From an uncultured Christensenella sp. (lineage in GTDB: Bacteria; Bacillota; Clostridia; Christensenellales; Pumilibacteraceae), in the NCBI GenBank assembly GCA_910577995.1, contig CAJTND010000013.1:1-37122 (forward strand): DNA of 37,122 bases, in the 5' to 3' direction. Under the pieces are notes generated by a model. The model searched no databases, had not been told where the DNA came from, and worked only from the letters and a program-made list of their open reading frames with translations. Below are positions 22,215 through 30,610 of this stretch, in pieces. The translations under genes were made by a program, and so were the position numbers. Position 1 is the stretch's first letter, and each line of letters opens with the position of its first letter.

Positions 22215-24193
22215 TAACGGGGTTTGACAGGGGCGGCATAGTCGATCGGCTGCGCAAGCGGTTTACCGAGAGCTACGACGATGCGGATTTCGAGGGCGCG
22301 TTCGACGTTCTGCTGAAATACAACGAAGCGACGGATTTTCCCGAGTTCCATATGGCGGCGGGCATGCTGTACACGCTGATGACGCTCGACAGCGACGATT
22401 CCGATCTTTTGTATATGGCGTATCGCGAATTCATGGCGTATCTTCGCAAGCACCCCGACTGTGCGCACGCGTACAGGAACGCGCTCGCGGTGGATTTTTT
22501 GCGGGTGGACACGCCCGATCTGCCGCGCTATCTCGATTGGTTCAAGGAGAACGGTATCGACGGCGACGAGATAATAGCGGAGCTTGTGGCGACGCGCGTC
22601 ATTTCGTCTACGTTTGAACCGCCCGATCTCGAGATACTGTTCGGCACGCGCGACCTCGGCGATATATACCTGCATGGCGATGCAAACGCCGCAAGCGACG
22701 CGCAGAAAACGACCGATACAAAAAAACAGTCGGACGGCGGGAATAAGATCATAGCGTTCCGCGGCGGGCAAAAGCAGGATGGCGGCGGGATCGCTGCGGA
22801 AAAGAGCGCAAGGCGCTTCGACGGTAAAATTTCAAGCATCAAGCAGTCGGAGCTGTTTTCGCGCGACGGCGGCGGCAATGCGCCGGGCGATCTAACGGAC
22901 GACGATAACGAGAACTTTCATGCGCTCGAGGATCTGCTCAACGAGATAGGGCTTGCGCCCGACGGACGCGGCAAGCGCGACGACGCTACGCTGAGAGTCC
23001 TGCAAAAAGCGGAGATGATGTTTGCGGACGGCGAGTATCTGCTCGCGCTGACGGAGCTTGACAAAGTGCCGCAGACCGATCAGAGATATTACATAGCGCT
23101 GTGCCTGCGCGCGCTTGCGTATATGGAGCTCGGCGAGGCGGCAAAGACCGAGGGCGTGATAGAGGAAGCTTTGGAACTTCGTCCCGGAGGCGCGCTCATC
23201 GGGACTATCCGTTGCGAGTTTTACGTGCGCACCAACCGCGGCGACAAAGTGCCCGCCGCGCTCGCCGCGATCGATATAACCGATTTCATGAACGGCGAGC
23301 ATGTTTTCAAAGCGGCATACCTCGCGCTTAGGTATTGCGACGACGAGCAAGCCGAGGCGCTTATAGAGGATTATATCGACGAGTACAACATGCTCGATAT
23401 GCGGCTCATCTATGCTCAGCTGCTGTACAACCGCGGCGAACGCGAAGAGGCGCTCGACGAGATGTACATGCTGACGCGGATATTTTACGACGATATCCTC
23501 GTAAGATATTTCTACTTGCTCGCAAGGTCGGGCATCGACAAAATGCCCAAGACCGACGAAATGCCGCAGGACGTGCTTTCCTCGATAGTCGACACGTTTA
23601 TGGCGCACGTCGAGAACGCCGAAAAAACGCCCGTCGACGGCGATACAAAACTGTACGGCGCGGAGTTCTTTTTGACATTGGAGTTCCGCAACGAGCGTAA
23701 TATACTGCGCCGCATGTTCGATGTCGTGCGCAGGATGTCCGAGTCCGACGAGTACGAGGAAAAGATGCGAGATACGCTCATATCGCCGTATGCCGAACCG
23801 ATGGTCAAGGCGGTCGCGCTCGGTGCGTTCATGGAGAAGGATCCGACTGCGCCGTTCCTGTTCGCCGTAAAATACCGTCCGTATTCGGATAAGTCCGTGC
23901 CCAAGCTCGAGAGCGGCTATCGCAAGGGGCTTTACCGCGGCTATGCCTTCGCTACGGTCATGCTCGACGGCGGGGCGGAGGTCGCGGCGGATATAGTCCG
24001 CAAGATAGCGGACAAGGTAAAGAACGCCGAAGCGGACGAGAGCGAGCTTGCGTACTTCGTGGTAAAGCACGCTTATGCCGAATGCAACGTTAAGCTGGAC
24101 GACAGGCTGGCGATAGCGCTCGGATGCAAGAGCAAAGCCGAGGCTAACCGCGTGTGCGTCATGCTTGACAAAAAGGTAAGAAACGTATTATAA
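22211..24193 (+). CDS. Large TPR-like repeat protein, uncharacterised
   Basis: The 660-residue protein begins at a TTG overlapping the previous stop (TTGA). Residues 1-150 are helical and repeat-like (FEGAFDVLLKYNEA, then YREFMAYLRKHPDCAHAY). Residues 160-245 are a Gly/Asp/Gln-rich linker. Residues 265-480 carry TPR-like helix pairs, for example ALTELDKVPQTDQRYYIALC and GEREEALDEMYMLTRIFYDD. The C-terminal third is alpha-helical, with no membrane segment or signal peptide. TPR proteins are usually scaffolds, and the neighbouring membrane protein with a long tail is a plausible partner. I do not recognise the family, and the function is unknown. Confidence 0.75.
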   Translation: MITGFDRGGIVDRLRKRFTESYDDADFEGAFDVLLKYNEATDFPEFHMAAGMLYTLMTLDSDDSDLLYMAYREFMAYLRKHPDCAHAYRNALAVDFLRVDTPDLPRYLDWFKENGIDGDEIIAELVATRVISSTFEPPDLEILFGTRDLGDIYLHGDANAASDAQKTTDTKKQSDGGNKIIAFRGGQKQDGGGIAAEKSARRFDGKISSIKQSELFSRDGGGNAPGDLTDDDNENFHALEDLLNEIGLAPDGRGKRDDATLRVLQKAEMMFADGEYLLALTELDKVPQTDQRYYIALCLRALAYMELGEAAKTEGVIEEALELRPGGALIGTIRCEFYVRTNRGDKVPAALAAIDITDFMNGEHVFKAAYLALRYCDDEQAEALIEDYIDEYNMLDMRLIYAQLLYNRGEREEALDEMYMLTRIFYDDILVRYFYLLARSGIDKMPKTDEMPQDVLSSIVDTFMAHVENAEKTPVDGDTKLYGAEFFLTLEFRNERNILRRMFDVVRRMSESDEYEEKMRDTLISPYAEPMVKAVALGAFMEKDPTAPFLFAVKYRPYSDKSVPKLESGYRKGLYRGYAFATVMLDGGAEVAADIVRKIADKVKNAEADESELAYFVVKHAYAECNVKLDDRLAIALGCKSKAEANRVCVMLDKKVRNVL

Positions 24194-24217
24194 TAACCCA
24201 AACGAAAGGAGACGGTC

Positions 24218-25057
24218 ATGGCTGAAAACAAAGAGTTGTATTATTTCGATTTCGATAAACTGTTCGAGAATTTTGCGGACAAGTACTACGGTGAGCACGA
24301 GTCCGAGTATTCGTCGCCCGACGACTTCGCCAAGGATCTCGACGAAATATATCATTTGTGGGCGACCTCGCCGCAGGACGTGCTCGGCGGACTTTCGCCG
24401 TCGGAATTCTTCAACAGGATACCGACCGAGGAACTTATAGATATCCTAAAAGGCGCATGTGTCGGCGACGGCAATCCGTCGTCGCTGCTGTTCGACAGGA
24501 TAGCGACCGAGCCGTCGCTGCTCGGCGGCTTGTGCGAGCTGGCGGAGTCGTCTGCAGACGAGAAGCTGCTTACCGTCACTCTCAGTCTTATAGCGGAGCT
24601 CGGCGGCGGCGACAATGCGTTTTATCTCGGAATGCTTGAGCGCGACGTCGACGCTTGCGTAAAAGAAATGTGTATAGATATGCTTTGCGAAAGAGCGGAT
24701 TCGGACGAAGCGCTTTGCGAAGAGCTTTTGCACCGCGCGGAGAGCGCGGACGACGTAGGAACTATAGAGCTTATGCTCGAGCCTCTTACATATTGCGCGC
24801 CCGGCAACGACAGGATACTCGAACAGCTCCGCATACTGCTCAACATGGATCCCAATACCGCTTATGTCGCGGGGCTTATCGGCAGGTACGGCGACGAGCG
24901 CGCCGCGTCCGATCTTTATCCTCTTTTGGATACCTGCGACTATGCGACCTTCCTCGAGATACGCAACGCGATAGAAACGCTCGGCGGAACGGTCGACGAC
25001 AAATATCGCGACTTTTCCGACGACCCGGCCTATGCGGCGCTTAAAGGCATAAAATAG
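24218..25057 (+). CDS. Acidic helical-repeat (HEAT-like) protein, uncharacterised
   Basis: The 279-residue acidic protein opens with an aromatic-rich segment (LYYFDFDKLFENFADKYY). From about residue 65 it forms short helix pairs such as LLGGLCELAESSADEKLLTV, LGMLERDVDACVKEMCIDML and RILEQLRILLNMDPNTAYV, resembling HEAT or armadillo repeats. No catalytic motif is seen. The ATG follows AAAGGAGA, 24 bases after the TPR-like gene. A scaffolding role in a complex with the neighbouring products is inference. Confidence 0.75.
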   Translation: MAENKELYYFDFDKLFENFADKYYGEHESEYSSPDDFAKDLDEIYHLWATSPQDVLGGLSPSEFFNRIPTEELIDILKGACVGDGNPSSLLFDRIATEPSLLGGLCELAESSADEKLLTVTLSLIAELGGGDNAFYLGMLERDVDACVKEMCIDMLCERADSDEALCEELLHRAESADDVGTIELMLEPLTYCAPGNDRILEQLRILLNMDPNTAYVAGLIGRYGDERAASDLYPLLDTCDYATFLEIRNAIETLGGTVDDKYRDFSDDPAYAALKGIK

Positions 25058-25063
25058 ATCGCC

Positions 25064-25672
25064 GTGCCGGATAAACAGACCAAAAGCTCCGTAAGAGTCG
25101 CCAATATAACGAAGGACTTCGTTATACAGCTCGGCGTGTTGTTTTTGCAGGCAGCGGCGCTGATACTAGTCGCCTGTATGATAAAAGACCGTTCATGGAC
25201 GTTCGGCGTGATCGTCGGCATGCTGTCGCTGTCTACACTGTTTTTCGGAACGACCTTCGTTTACAGACTGTACCGCGCTCGGCTGACCTTTGTCGATATA
25301 GACAAGACCTCCGTCACTTTCCGGATCAGGTTCGGGCGCAGGACGATCCCTGCGGAGGATATCGCGGTCTCGCTCGTCGAAACGGACAAGCCCGATAAGA
25401 CCCGTAAGTTCGGATATGTCTTTGACAAAAACAACGAGAGCGACGGCTTTATCTTCGCGGTCCATGGCAAAAAGACGCTCGAAAAAATAAAGGACTTCGC
25501 GCCGCACGCACTGCTTGTTTTCGTCGTCATGTGCACCGACGACGAAACGCTGAAAAAAACAGACGTAAGCGCGGACGGCGATCTCGCAGAGCTAATCAAG
25601 ACCGAGCTTGCGTGCCGCGAACAGGCACGCGCCGAGGCGAACAGAAAAAACAAAAGGAAAAAGCGACGCTGA
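25064..25672 (+). CDS. Two-TM protein with a cytosolic beta-rich domain, uncharacterised
   Basis: The 202-residue protein starts at a GTG six bases after the previous stop. It has two membrane segments (about 23-45 and 50-73), then a strand-rich domain (ARLTFVDIDKTSVTFRIRFG to about residue 170) that resembles small bacterial PH-like membrane proteins. It ends in a basic tail (NRKNKRKKRR). It is the last gene before a terminator at 25701. The resemblance to PH domains is my impression from the layout, not a motif match. Confidence 0.7.
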   Translation: MPDKQTKSSVRVANITKDFVIQLGVLFLQAAALILVACMIKDRSWTFGVIVGMLSLSTLFFGTTFVYRLYRARLTFVDIDKTSVTFRIRFGRRTIPAEDIAVSLVETDKPDKTRKFGYVFDKNNESDGFIFAVHGKKTLEKIKDFAPHALLVFVVMCTDDETLKKTDVSADGDLAELIKTELACREQARAEANRKNKRKKRR

Positions 25673-25700
25673 TCTTATGTCGGTAATACGGCGTCGGAGT

Positions 25701-25723
25701 ACGGCGGCGATGCCGCCGTTTTT
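25701..25723 (+). terminator. Terminator of the M20 operon
   Basis: ACGGCGGC (25701-25708), loop GAT, GCCGCCGT (25712-25719), then TTTTT. It closes the five-gene transcript that begins near 19869. Confidence 0.85.
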
Positions 25724-25764
25724 CGTATACTCATTTTAGAGTGCGCGCGGGCATACAATAGAGC

Positions 25765-26826
25765 ATGTTCAAGTCCTTTTTGCGTTCCATGTCCGTCGCG
25801 ATGCTTATCGTCGGAACGATGATAGGCGCGGGGTTTGCGTCGGGCAAGGAGATAGTAAGCTTTTTCGGCGCAGTGCCCAATGTGTTTATCGCGCTGGTCG
25901 CGGGCGTGCTCGTTTTCGGTTGCTCTACGCTGTTCCTGTTTGTCGGGCGGCGCGTGAAAAAGACCGATATAGGCGAGGTCAACGGTGCTGTATTCGGCAA
26001 GCTCCGTCCTTTCGCCGATGTTTTCATGCTGTTCAATTCGATGACGGTGCTCGGCGCGATGCTCGCGGGCACGGATAGCCTCGTCGCGGAGTTTATCGAC
26101 CTGCGTCCGCTCGCGTCTGTTATTACGGGACTTGTCTGCGCGGTCGTCGCCGTGCGCGGATTAAAGGGCGTGCTCAAAGCCAACGCCGTGCTCGTGCCCG
26201 TAATGATAGTGTTTTTGGCGGTTTGCAGCATACTTGCGATAGAATTCCCGTTCAGATCGAGCTCGTCGCCAATAAAACCGTATTCCGTCGTTCTGTACGT
26301 ATCGATGAACATGATACTCGGCGGCGGCGTGCTGTCTACGGTCCACGAGCTGTCGCCGCGCGAGATAATACTTTCGTCCGCCGTCGCGTCGACTTTGATA
26401 GCCGGACTGCTGATGCTGATAATGGGCGCGCTCTCGAGCTCGTCGGCGGCGCATGCGGATATGCCTATGTTGCTCATCGCGCTCAAAAGCGGCAAGGTCA
26501 TGTATTTTATCTGTCTGCCCGTCATCGCCGCCTCGATATTCACAACGATGCTTTCGGCATTCAAATCGGTATATGACTACTTGTCTGGCTTTATAAAGCA
26601 CAAGATCGTATCTGCGGGGCTGGTGCTTGCGGCGGGACTGCTCGTCGGCGCGTTCGGATTTTCAACTGTGGTCGGCAGGATATACCCTATAATAGGCGGG
26701 ATAGGGCTTTTGTATCTCGCCGCAAACGGCTGGTACTTGTTCAAAACGCGCATAAAGCGCGACGTTAAGAAAAAGGTGAAAAAAGTCAAGAGCAAAGTCA
26801 AGCGCACGGTAAAACGCGGCGCATGA
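25765..26826 (+). CDS. YkvI-like membrane transporter
   Basis: The 353-residue protein has about ten membrane segments and opens with the conserved MSVAMLIVGTMIGAGFASGKEI, similar to B. subtilis YkvI and the LeuT/APC-fold transporters, whose unwound first helix carries the GxGxAS-type motif. The substrate is unknown. The C-terminus is a Lys/Arg-rich tail (KKKVKKVKSKVKRTVKR). There is no ribosome site, and a TACAAT box (25754-25759) ends five bases before the ATG at 25765, suggesting a leaderless message. A weak -35 leaves this uncertain. It converges with the ABC permease gene. Confidence 0.85.
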   Translation: MFKSFLRSMSVAMLIVGTMIGAGFASGKEIVSFFGAVPNVFIALVAGVLVFGCSTLFLFVGRRVKKTDIGEVNGAVFGKLRPFADVFMLFNSMTVLGAMLAGTDSLVAEFIDLRPLASVITGLVCAVVAVRGLKGVLKANAVLVPVMIVFLAVCSILAIEFPFRSSSSPIKPYSVVLYVSMNMILGGGVLSTVHELSPREIILSSAVASTLIAGLLMLIMGALSSSSAAHADMPMLLIALKSGKVMYFICLPVIAASIFTTMLSAFKSVYDYLSGFIKHKIVSAGLVLAAGLLVGAFGFSTVVGRIYPIIGGIGLLYLAANGWYLFKTRIKRDVKKKVKKVKSKVKRTVKRGA

Positions 26827-26858
26827 CGCGTCGCGTTGTTTATCGATAGAAACAGGTT

Positions 26859-27698
26859 TTAATCTGTGTGGAAACGGCGTTTGGTAAAGCGTTCGACCGC
26901 GGCTACGCCGAGATACATAGCTGTTGCGAGCAGGCACAGTATGACGGTGCTCGCCATTACGAGATCCATCTTGAATACCTGACTGCCGTATATGATCAGG
27001 TAGCCGAGCCCCGCCGTCGATACGAGGTATTCGCCCATGATAGTCCCGACCCAGGCAAGCCCGACGTTTATTTTGAGCATATTGACGAGTGCGGGCACAT
27101 TGGCGGGGAATATAAGTTTTGTCAGTATCTGAAAGCGCGACGCGCCCATAGACCGCATAAGAAATATCTTGCCGTCGTCTACCGACATGAACCCGTTGAG
27201 CACGCTTATTATGGTGACGATCACGCAGATGAGCACGGTCATCATTATTATCGCCTGCGAGCCTGCGCCGACCATGATTATGATTATCGGTCCGAGCGCG
27301 ATTTTGGGCAGGGCGTTGAGCACGACAATATACGGTTCGGCGACGCGTCGGAATTTGTTGAACCGCCAAAGCAGTACTGCTATCAGTATTCCGATGGCGC
27401 TTGCGACTATAAATCCGACTATACACTCCAAAAGCGTGTAGCCTATGTGCCGAAACAGGTCGGCGGCGTCTATGCCGCCGAGCGTTTTTACGATCCGCGA
27501 CGGGCACGACGTGATAAACGGATCGATCCAGCCGAGCTGAGCGGCGAGTTCCCACAGTCCGATAAGCGCGGCGAGCACGCCTATCTGCAAAAGGATCACG
27601 GTAAGCTTGTCGTTCCTGCGTTTGGCAAGATATATCTGCCGCGGCGACTTGACCTTGCGCATGCGGCAGGGCAGAGCCTTGACGGATCTTTTGATCAT
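26859..27698 (-). CDS. ABC transporter permease (SsuC/ThiX/TauC-type)
   Basis: The 279-residue permease has about six membrane segments and the EAA coupling loop RSMGASRFQILTKLIFPANVPAL, which contacts the ATPase. An unusually basic 30-residue N-terminus precedes the first segment. This type belongs to nitrate/sulfonate/taurine and hydroxymethylpyrimidine importers. AGGAGG is upstream of the ATG. It is the last gene of the cluster, 49 bases after the 77-residue small protein. Confidence 0.92.
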   Translation of the reverse strand: MIKRSVKALPCRMRKVKSPRQIYLAKRRNDKLTVILLQIGVLAALIGLWELAAQLGWIDPFITSCPSRIVKTLGGIDAADLFRHIGYTLLECIVGFIVASAIGILIAVLLWRFNKFRRVAEPYIVVLNALPKIALGPIIIIMVGAGSQAIIMMTVLICVIVTIISVLNGFMSVDDGKIFLMRSMGASRFQILTKLIFPANVPALVNMLKINVGLAWVGTIMGEYLVSTAGLGYLIIYGSQVFKMDLVMASTVILCLLATAMYLGVAAVERFTKRRFHTD

Positions 27699-27747
27699 AA
27701 ACGTAAAACCTCCTTTGTTTTTGCGGCGCGTTCCGCCGCGCCGTCCG

Positions 27748-27981
27748 TTAGCCTACTGCCGCAGTCGGCTTTTTTTCGCCGTCGCCGTCGAGCGTAGCAT
27801 GCGCGACGCCTTTCTTTTCCGTATCGGCGGCATCGCTTGCTTTTTCTTTCTTTTCGGCTAACGCGTTCTTGATGACCGCGTAAGCGCGCTTGCTCACGTC
27901 CAGGACGAACGCGCCGAGATCGCGCGCGAGGATAGCGCAGTCCTCGAGCAGTTTTTTGCCTGTGACCTTGTTTTCCGTCAT
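27748..27981 (-). CDS. Small Lys/Ala-rich protein inside the ABC importer operon
   Basis: The 77-residue product begins MTENKVTGKKLLEDC, continues as an amphipathic helix (AILARDLGAFVLDVSKRAYAVI) and ends in a disordered charged tail. The ATG at 27981 overlaps the ATPase stop as ATGA and has GGAGG seven bases before it, so translation is well supported. No membrane segment or known domain is seen. Its position between ATPase and permease suggests a regulatory or assembly role for the importer, but this is inference. Confidence 0.7.
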   Translation of the reverse strand: MTENKVTGKKLLEDCAILARDLGAFVLDVSKRAYAVIKNALAEKKEKASDAADTEKKGVAHATLDGDGEKKPTAAVG

Positions 27982-28730
27982 GCCGAGACCTCCTTCCATA
28001 CTCGGTCGAACCACTCGGAGAACCGCGGGCTTTCGCGTTTTTTGAGCGGCGTGGGTGCGTCGATATCGACTTTGAATATTGTCTTGACCGTCGCGGGACG
28101 CTTGGTCAGTACGATTATCCTATCCGCCATCGATACGGCTTCGGATATGTCGTGCGTTACGAGCAGCGCGGTTTTTCCTTCGCTTTTGATTATCGAATAC
28201 ACGTCGTCGCAGACCGTCATGCGCGTTTGGAAATCGACTGCGGAGAACGGCTCGTCGAGCAGGAGAAGCTTGGGCTTGAACGCCAGCGTTCGTATCAGCG
28301 CGGCGCGTTGGCGCATGCCGCCCGAAAGCTCTGTCGGGTAGGCGTTGCGGAATTCGCCGAGCCCGTACTTGTCGAGCATCTCGATAGCGTATCGGCGGTT
28401 TTCGGGCGTCAGTTTTTTCTGGACGGCAAGACCGAGAAAAACGTTGTTTTCTATCGTCCGCCACTCGAACAGATTATCGCGTTGGAGCATATACCCGACG
28501 TCGCCCGACTTCGATCTTACGGGCGCGCCGTCCACCGTGACCGTGCCGCGCGTCGGCGGTATCAGTCCGGCTATCATCGAGAGCACGGTCGTCTTGCCGC
28601 AACCCGACGGTCCGACGAGGGCTATGAATTCGCCCTCGTCGACCGTTAGGTCGAGGTCTCGGACCGCTTCGGTCTCGTTCTTTTCCGTTTGGTAGATAAG
28701 ATCGACGTGATCGAGCGCGAGCAGTGCCAT
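27978..28730 (-). CDS. ABC transporter ATP-binding protein (SsuB/TauB/ThiZ-type)
   Basis: The 250-residue ATPase has Walker A GPSGCGKTT, the Q-loop MLQRDN, the signature LSGGMRQRAAL, Walker B LLLLDEPFSA and the H-loop VTHDISEA, all intact. The subtype matches nitrate/sulfonate/pyrimidine importers. It is six bases downstream of the binding-protein gene and overlaps the small-protein gene by four bases. Confidence 0.95.
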   Translation of the reverse strand: MALLALDHVDLIYQTEKNETEAVRDLDLTVDEGEFIALVGPSGCGKTTVLSMIAGLIPPTRGTVTVDGAPVRSKSGDVGYMLQRDNLFEWRTIENNVFLGLAVQKKLTPENRRYAIEMLDKYGLGEFRNAYPTELSGGMRQRAALIRTLAFKPKLLLLDEPFSAVDFQTRMTVCDDVYSIIKSEGKTALLVTHDISEAVSMADRIIVLTKRPATVKTIFKVDIDAPTPLKKRESPRFSEWFDRVWKEVSA

Positions 28731-28736
28731 GCTTAT

Positions 28737-29747
28737 TTACAACCCGAGTTCTTTGACAAGCTCTTGCGCGATGGTGTTATCGACCGCGAGAGAATAGTCG
28801 GCGCGCGACGAGAGCGTGCCCGCATTCTCCATTATCTCCTGTAAGTGATCGAAGCTGGTTTTGCTCATAACGGGTGTGGAGGCGAGCGCGTTTATTGCTA
28901 CATAGCTCTTGACCGATGCGGCGATGGAAGTCTCGGGCGTACCGACAAACGACGGCGCGAGCGCCTTTGCGACGGTCTCGGGCGTGTTCTCGGTCATATA
29001 CTTATAGCCTTTGAGCACCGCGCGGAGAAACGCTTTGGCGGTGTCTTTGTTTTTGTTGAGCCAGGACTTTTGCGCCGAGAAAGCGGTATAAGGAACTTCG
29101 CCGCTCGCTTCGCCGACGGATGCTACGATATAGCCTTTGCCGAGCGCTACATATTCGGACGCCGTCGGCTCGAACATCGTAGTGTAGTCTATGCTCATGT
29201 CGGTATCGAACGTGCCGACCATGGCGTCGAACGCGATAGACGTATCGAACAGCGCGGGATCGTCGGTAGATACACCGTGCTGATTGAGCACCCATTGCAG
29301 GGTCATTGCGGGCACGCCGCCGGGACGTCCCGCGAGGATGTGTTTGCCTTGAAGCGACGCCCAGTCGAAATCGGGTTCTTCATTTCGTCCTACGAGGAAC
29401 GACCCGTCGCACCGCGTCAGCTGACCGAATATTATCGGATAATCCCGCTGTCCTTCGACATGGCAGTAAATAGTCGCTTCGGGACCCATCAGACCTATGT
29501 CGGAAGAGCCGGAGATGACCGACGTCATCACCTTGTCTGCGCCGCCGCCGTTGGAGAGCTTGATGTCTATCTTCTCCTCGTCGAAATAGCCGTTGTTAAT
29601 GGCTATGTACAGCGGAGCATAGAAGATTGAGTGCGTCACCTCGCAGAGCTTGACTGTTGTTTTACCGTTGCCGGAGCACGCCGTTATCATGAACGGGCAC
29701 AGCGCGACCGCGACAGCGGTAAGGAAAGCCGTAAGTTTACCTTTCAT
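28737..29747 (-). CDS. NMT1/THI5-like ABC substrate-binding lipoprotein
   Basis: The 336-residue protein has a lipoprotein signal (MKGKLTAFLTAVAVALC, lipobox ITAC, lipidated Cys24). The domain pattern is HSIFYAPLYIAINNGYFDEE, GGADKVMTSVISGSSDIGLMG, then LQGKHILAGRPGGVPAM, typical of NMT1/THI5 and SsuA-like proteins. The start is the ATG at 29747 after GGAGG, not the upstream ATG at 29765. Candidate ligands are thiamine-pyrimidine precursors or sulfonates. No TPP-riboswitch core (CTGAGA with the ACCTGATCTGG-type element) is visible in the leader, so thiamine regulation is not supported. Confidence 0.92.
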   Translation of the reverse strand: MKGKLTAFLTAVAVALCPFMITACSGNGKTTVKLCEVTHSIFYAPLYIAINNGYFDEEKIDIKLSNGGGADKVMTSVISGSSDIGLMGPEATIYCHVEGQRDYPIIFGQLTRCDGSFLVGRNEEPDFDWASLQGKHILAGRPGGVPAMTLQWVLNQHGVSTDDPALFDTSIAFDAMVGTFDTDMSIDYTTMFEPTASEYVALGKGYIVASVGEASGEVPYTAFSAQKSWLNKNKDTAKAFLRAVLKGYKYMTENTPETVAKALAPSFVGTPETSIAASVKSYVAINALASTPVMSKTSFDHLQEIMENAGTLSSRADYSLAVDNTIAQELVKELGL

Positions 29748-29906
29748 AGTTTCCTCCGAAAACAAAATATATTCCGGTATATGCCGTTACCGTTTCGGAA
29801 GTGAAAGCGGTTTGAAAATTTTTTCGTCTTCATTTATACATAGAGCGGCTATTGTTTCCGTCGGCGCGAAAATATACAAAATACAGTGATTTGTGTAGTT
29901 TTTCTA

Positions 29907-29935
29907 TTGACATCCGCATAATTAGGTGTTATATT
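29907..29935 (+). promoter_or_regulatory. Promoter of the small membrane protein gene
   Basis: Perfect TTGACA (29907-29912), 17 bases, TATATT (29930-29935) with an extended TGT. CGGAGGT follows, ending 12 bases or so before the ATG. Confidence 0.75.
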
Positions 29936-29965
29936 AAATATATCAATCTTCGGAGGTAAGTCAAA

Positions 29966-30490
29966 ATGGGAAAAAAGAAAAAGTCCGTTATGGGCTACGT
30001 GCTGATGGGCGTTGTGTTCGTCGCGCTCGTGCTCGTCGTAGTCGGCATGTTCGTCGGTCAGGTCATCGCGACGGGCAAGATATTGACCGAGTCGAGTTCG
30101 GAATCGATCAAACTGTTCGACGATGCGTGGGGCGTCAGGGAAGTTTTGGGCAAAAAGGTCGGCGTCAGCAACGTGTTTGCGATAATCTCGTTTATCGTGA
30201 CGCTTGTCGGGCTGGTCGTATTGATCCTCGACGGTGTATTCCGTATATTCCTCAATAAGGATCTTCGCATAATCCGCATGCTCGGCGTTGCGGTAACGTT
30301 TGTCGGCGCGATACTTATTCTTGTCGCGGGGCTTGTGATGGTAAGTCAGTGCAGCGAGGGGCTTTCGTTGGATCTCGGCGATGTAGCGCAGTTTAAGTAT
30401 TCGGCGGGCGCGGGCGTGTGGCTCGGCTTTATCGGCGGTCTTGTCGGCGCGGTCGGCGGCGCGCTCCCGCTTCTCAAAAAGTTCAACTGA
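29966..30490 (+). CDS. Small four-TM membrane protein, uncharacterised
   Basis: The 174-residue protein has a Lys-rich N-terminus and four membrane segments (about 10-32, 68-90, 102-126 and 146-168), with a short extracytoplasmic loop between the first two. No motif ties it to a known family. It is monocistronic with a strong promoter and a good terminator, so it is probably expressed on its own. Confidence 0.75.
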   Translation: MGKKKKSVMGYVLMGVVFVALVLVVVGMFVGQVIATGKILTESSSESIKLFDDAWGVREVLGKKVGVSNVFAIISFIVTLVGLVVLILDGVFRIFLNKDLRIIRMLGVAVTFVGAILILVAGLVMVSQCSEGLSLDLGDVAQFKYSAGAGVWLGFIGGLVGAVGGALPLLKKFN

Positions 30491-30511
30491 AAAATTTTGT
30501 CGCAGAACAAG

Positions 30512-30537
30512 GCGGAACTTATTAAGTTCCGCTTTTT
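30512..30537 (+). terminator. Intrinsic terminator before valS
   Basis: GCGGAACTT (30512-30520), loop ATT, AAGTTCCGC (30524-30532), then TTTTT. The valS -35 begins three bases later. Confidence 0.85.
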
Positions 30538-30539
30538 GT

Positions 30540-30568
30540 TTGCATTTGTACCGTAACTATGGTATAAT
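30540..30568 (+). promoter_or_regulatory. valS promoter
   Basis: TTGCAT (30540-30545), 17 bases, TATAAT (30563-30568). The leader to the ATG at 30611 is about 36 bases, too short for a T-box. Confidence 0.7.
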
Positions 30569-30610
30569 GAACGACAGATGATTTTTTAACTTATCGGAGA
30601 TACATCGGCT

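Noticed and set aside
29748..29965. TPP riboswitch ahead of the NMT1/THI5-type importer
   Set aside because: Neither conserved TPP-aptamer segment is present on the minus strand of this 218-base interval.
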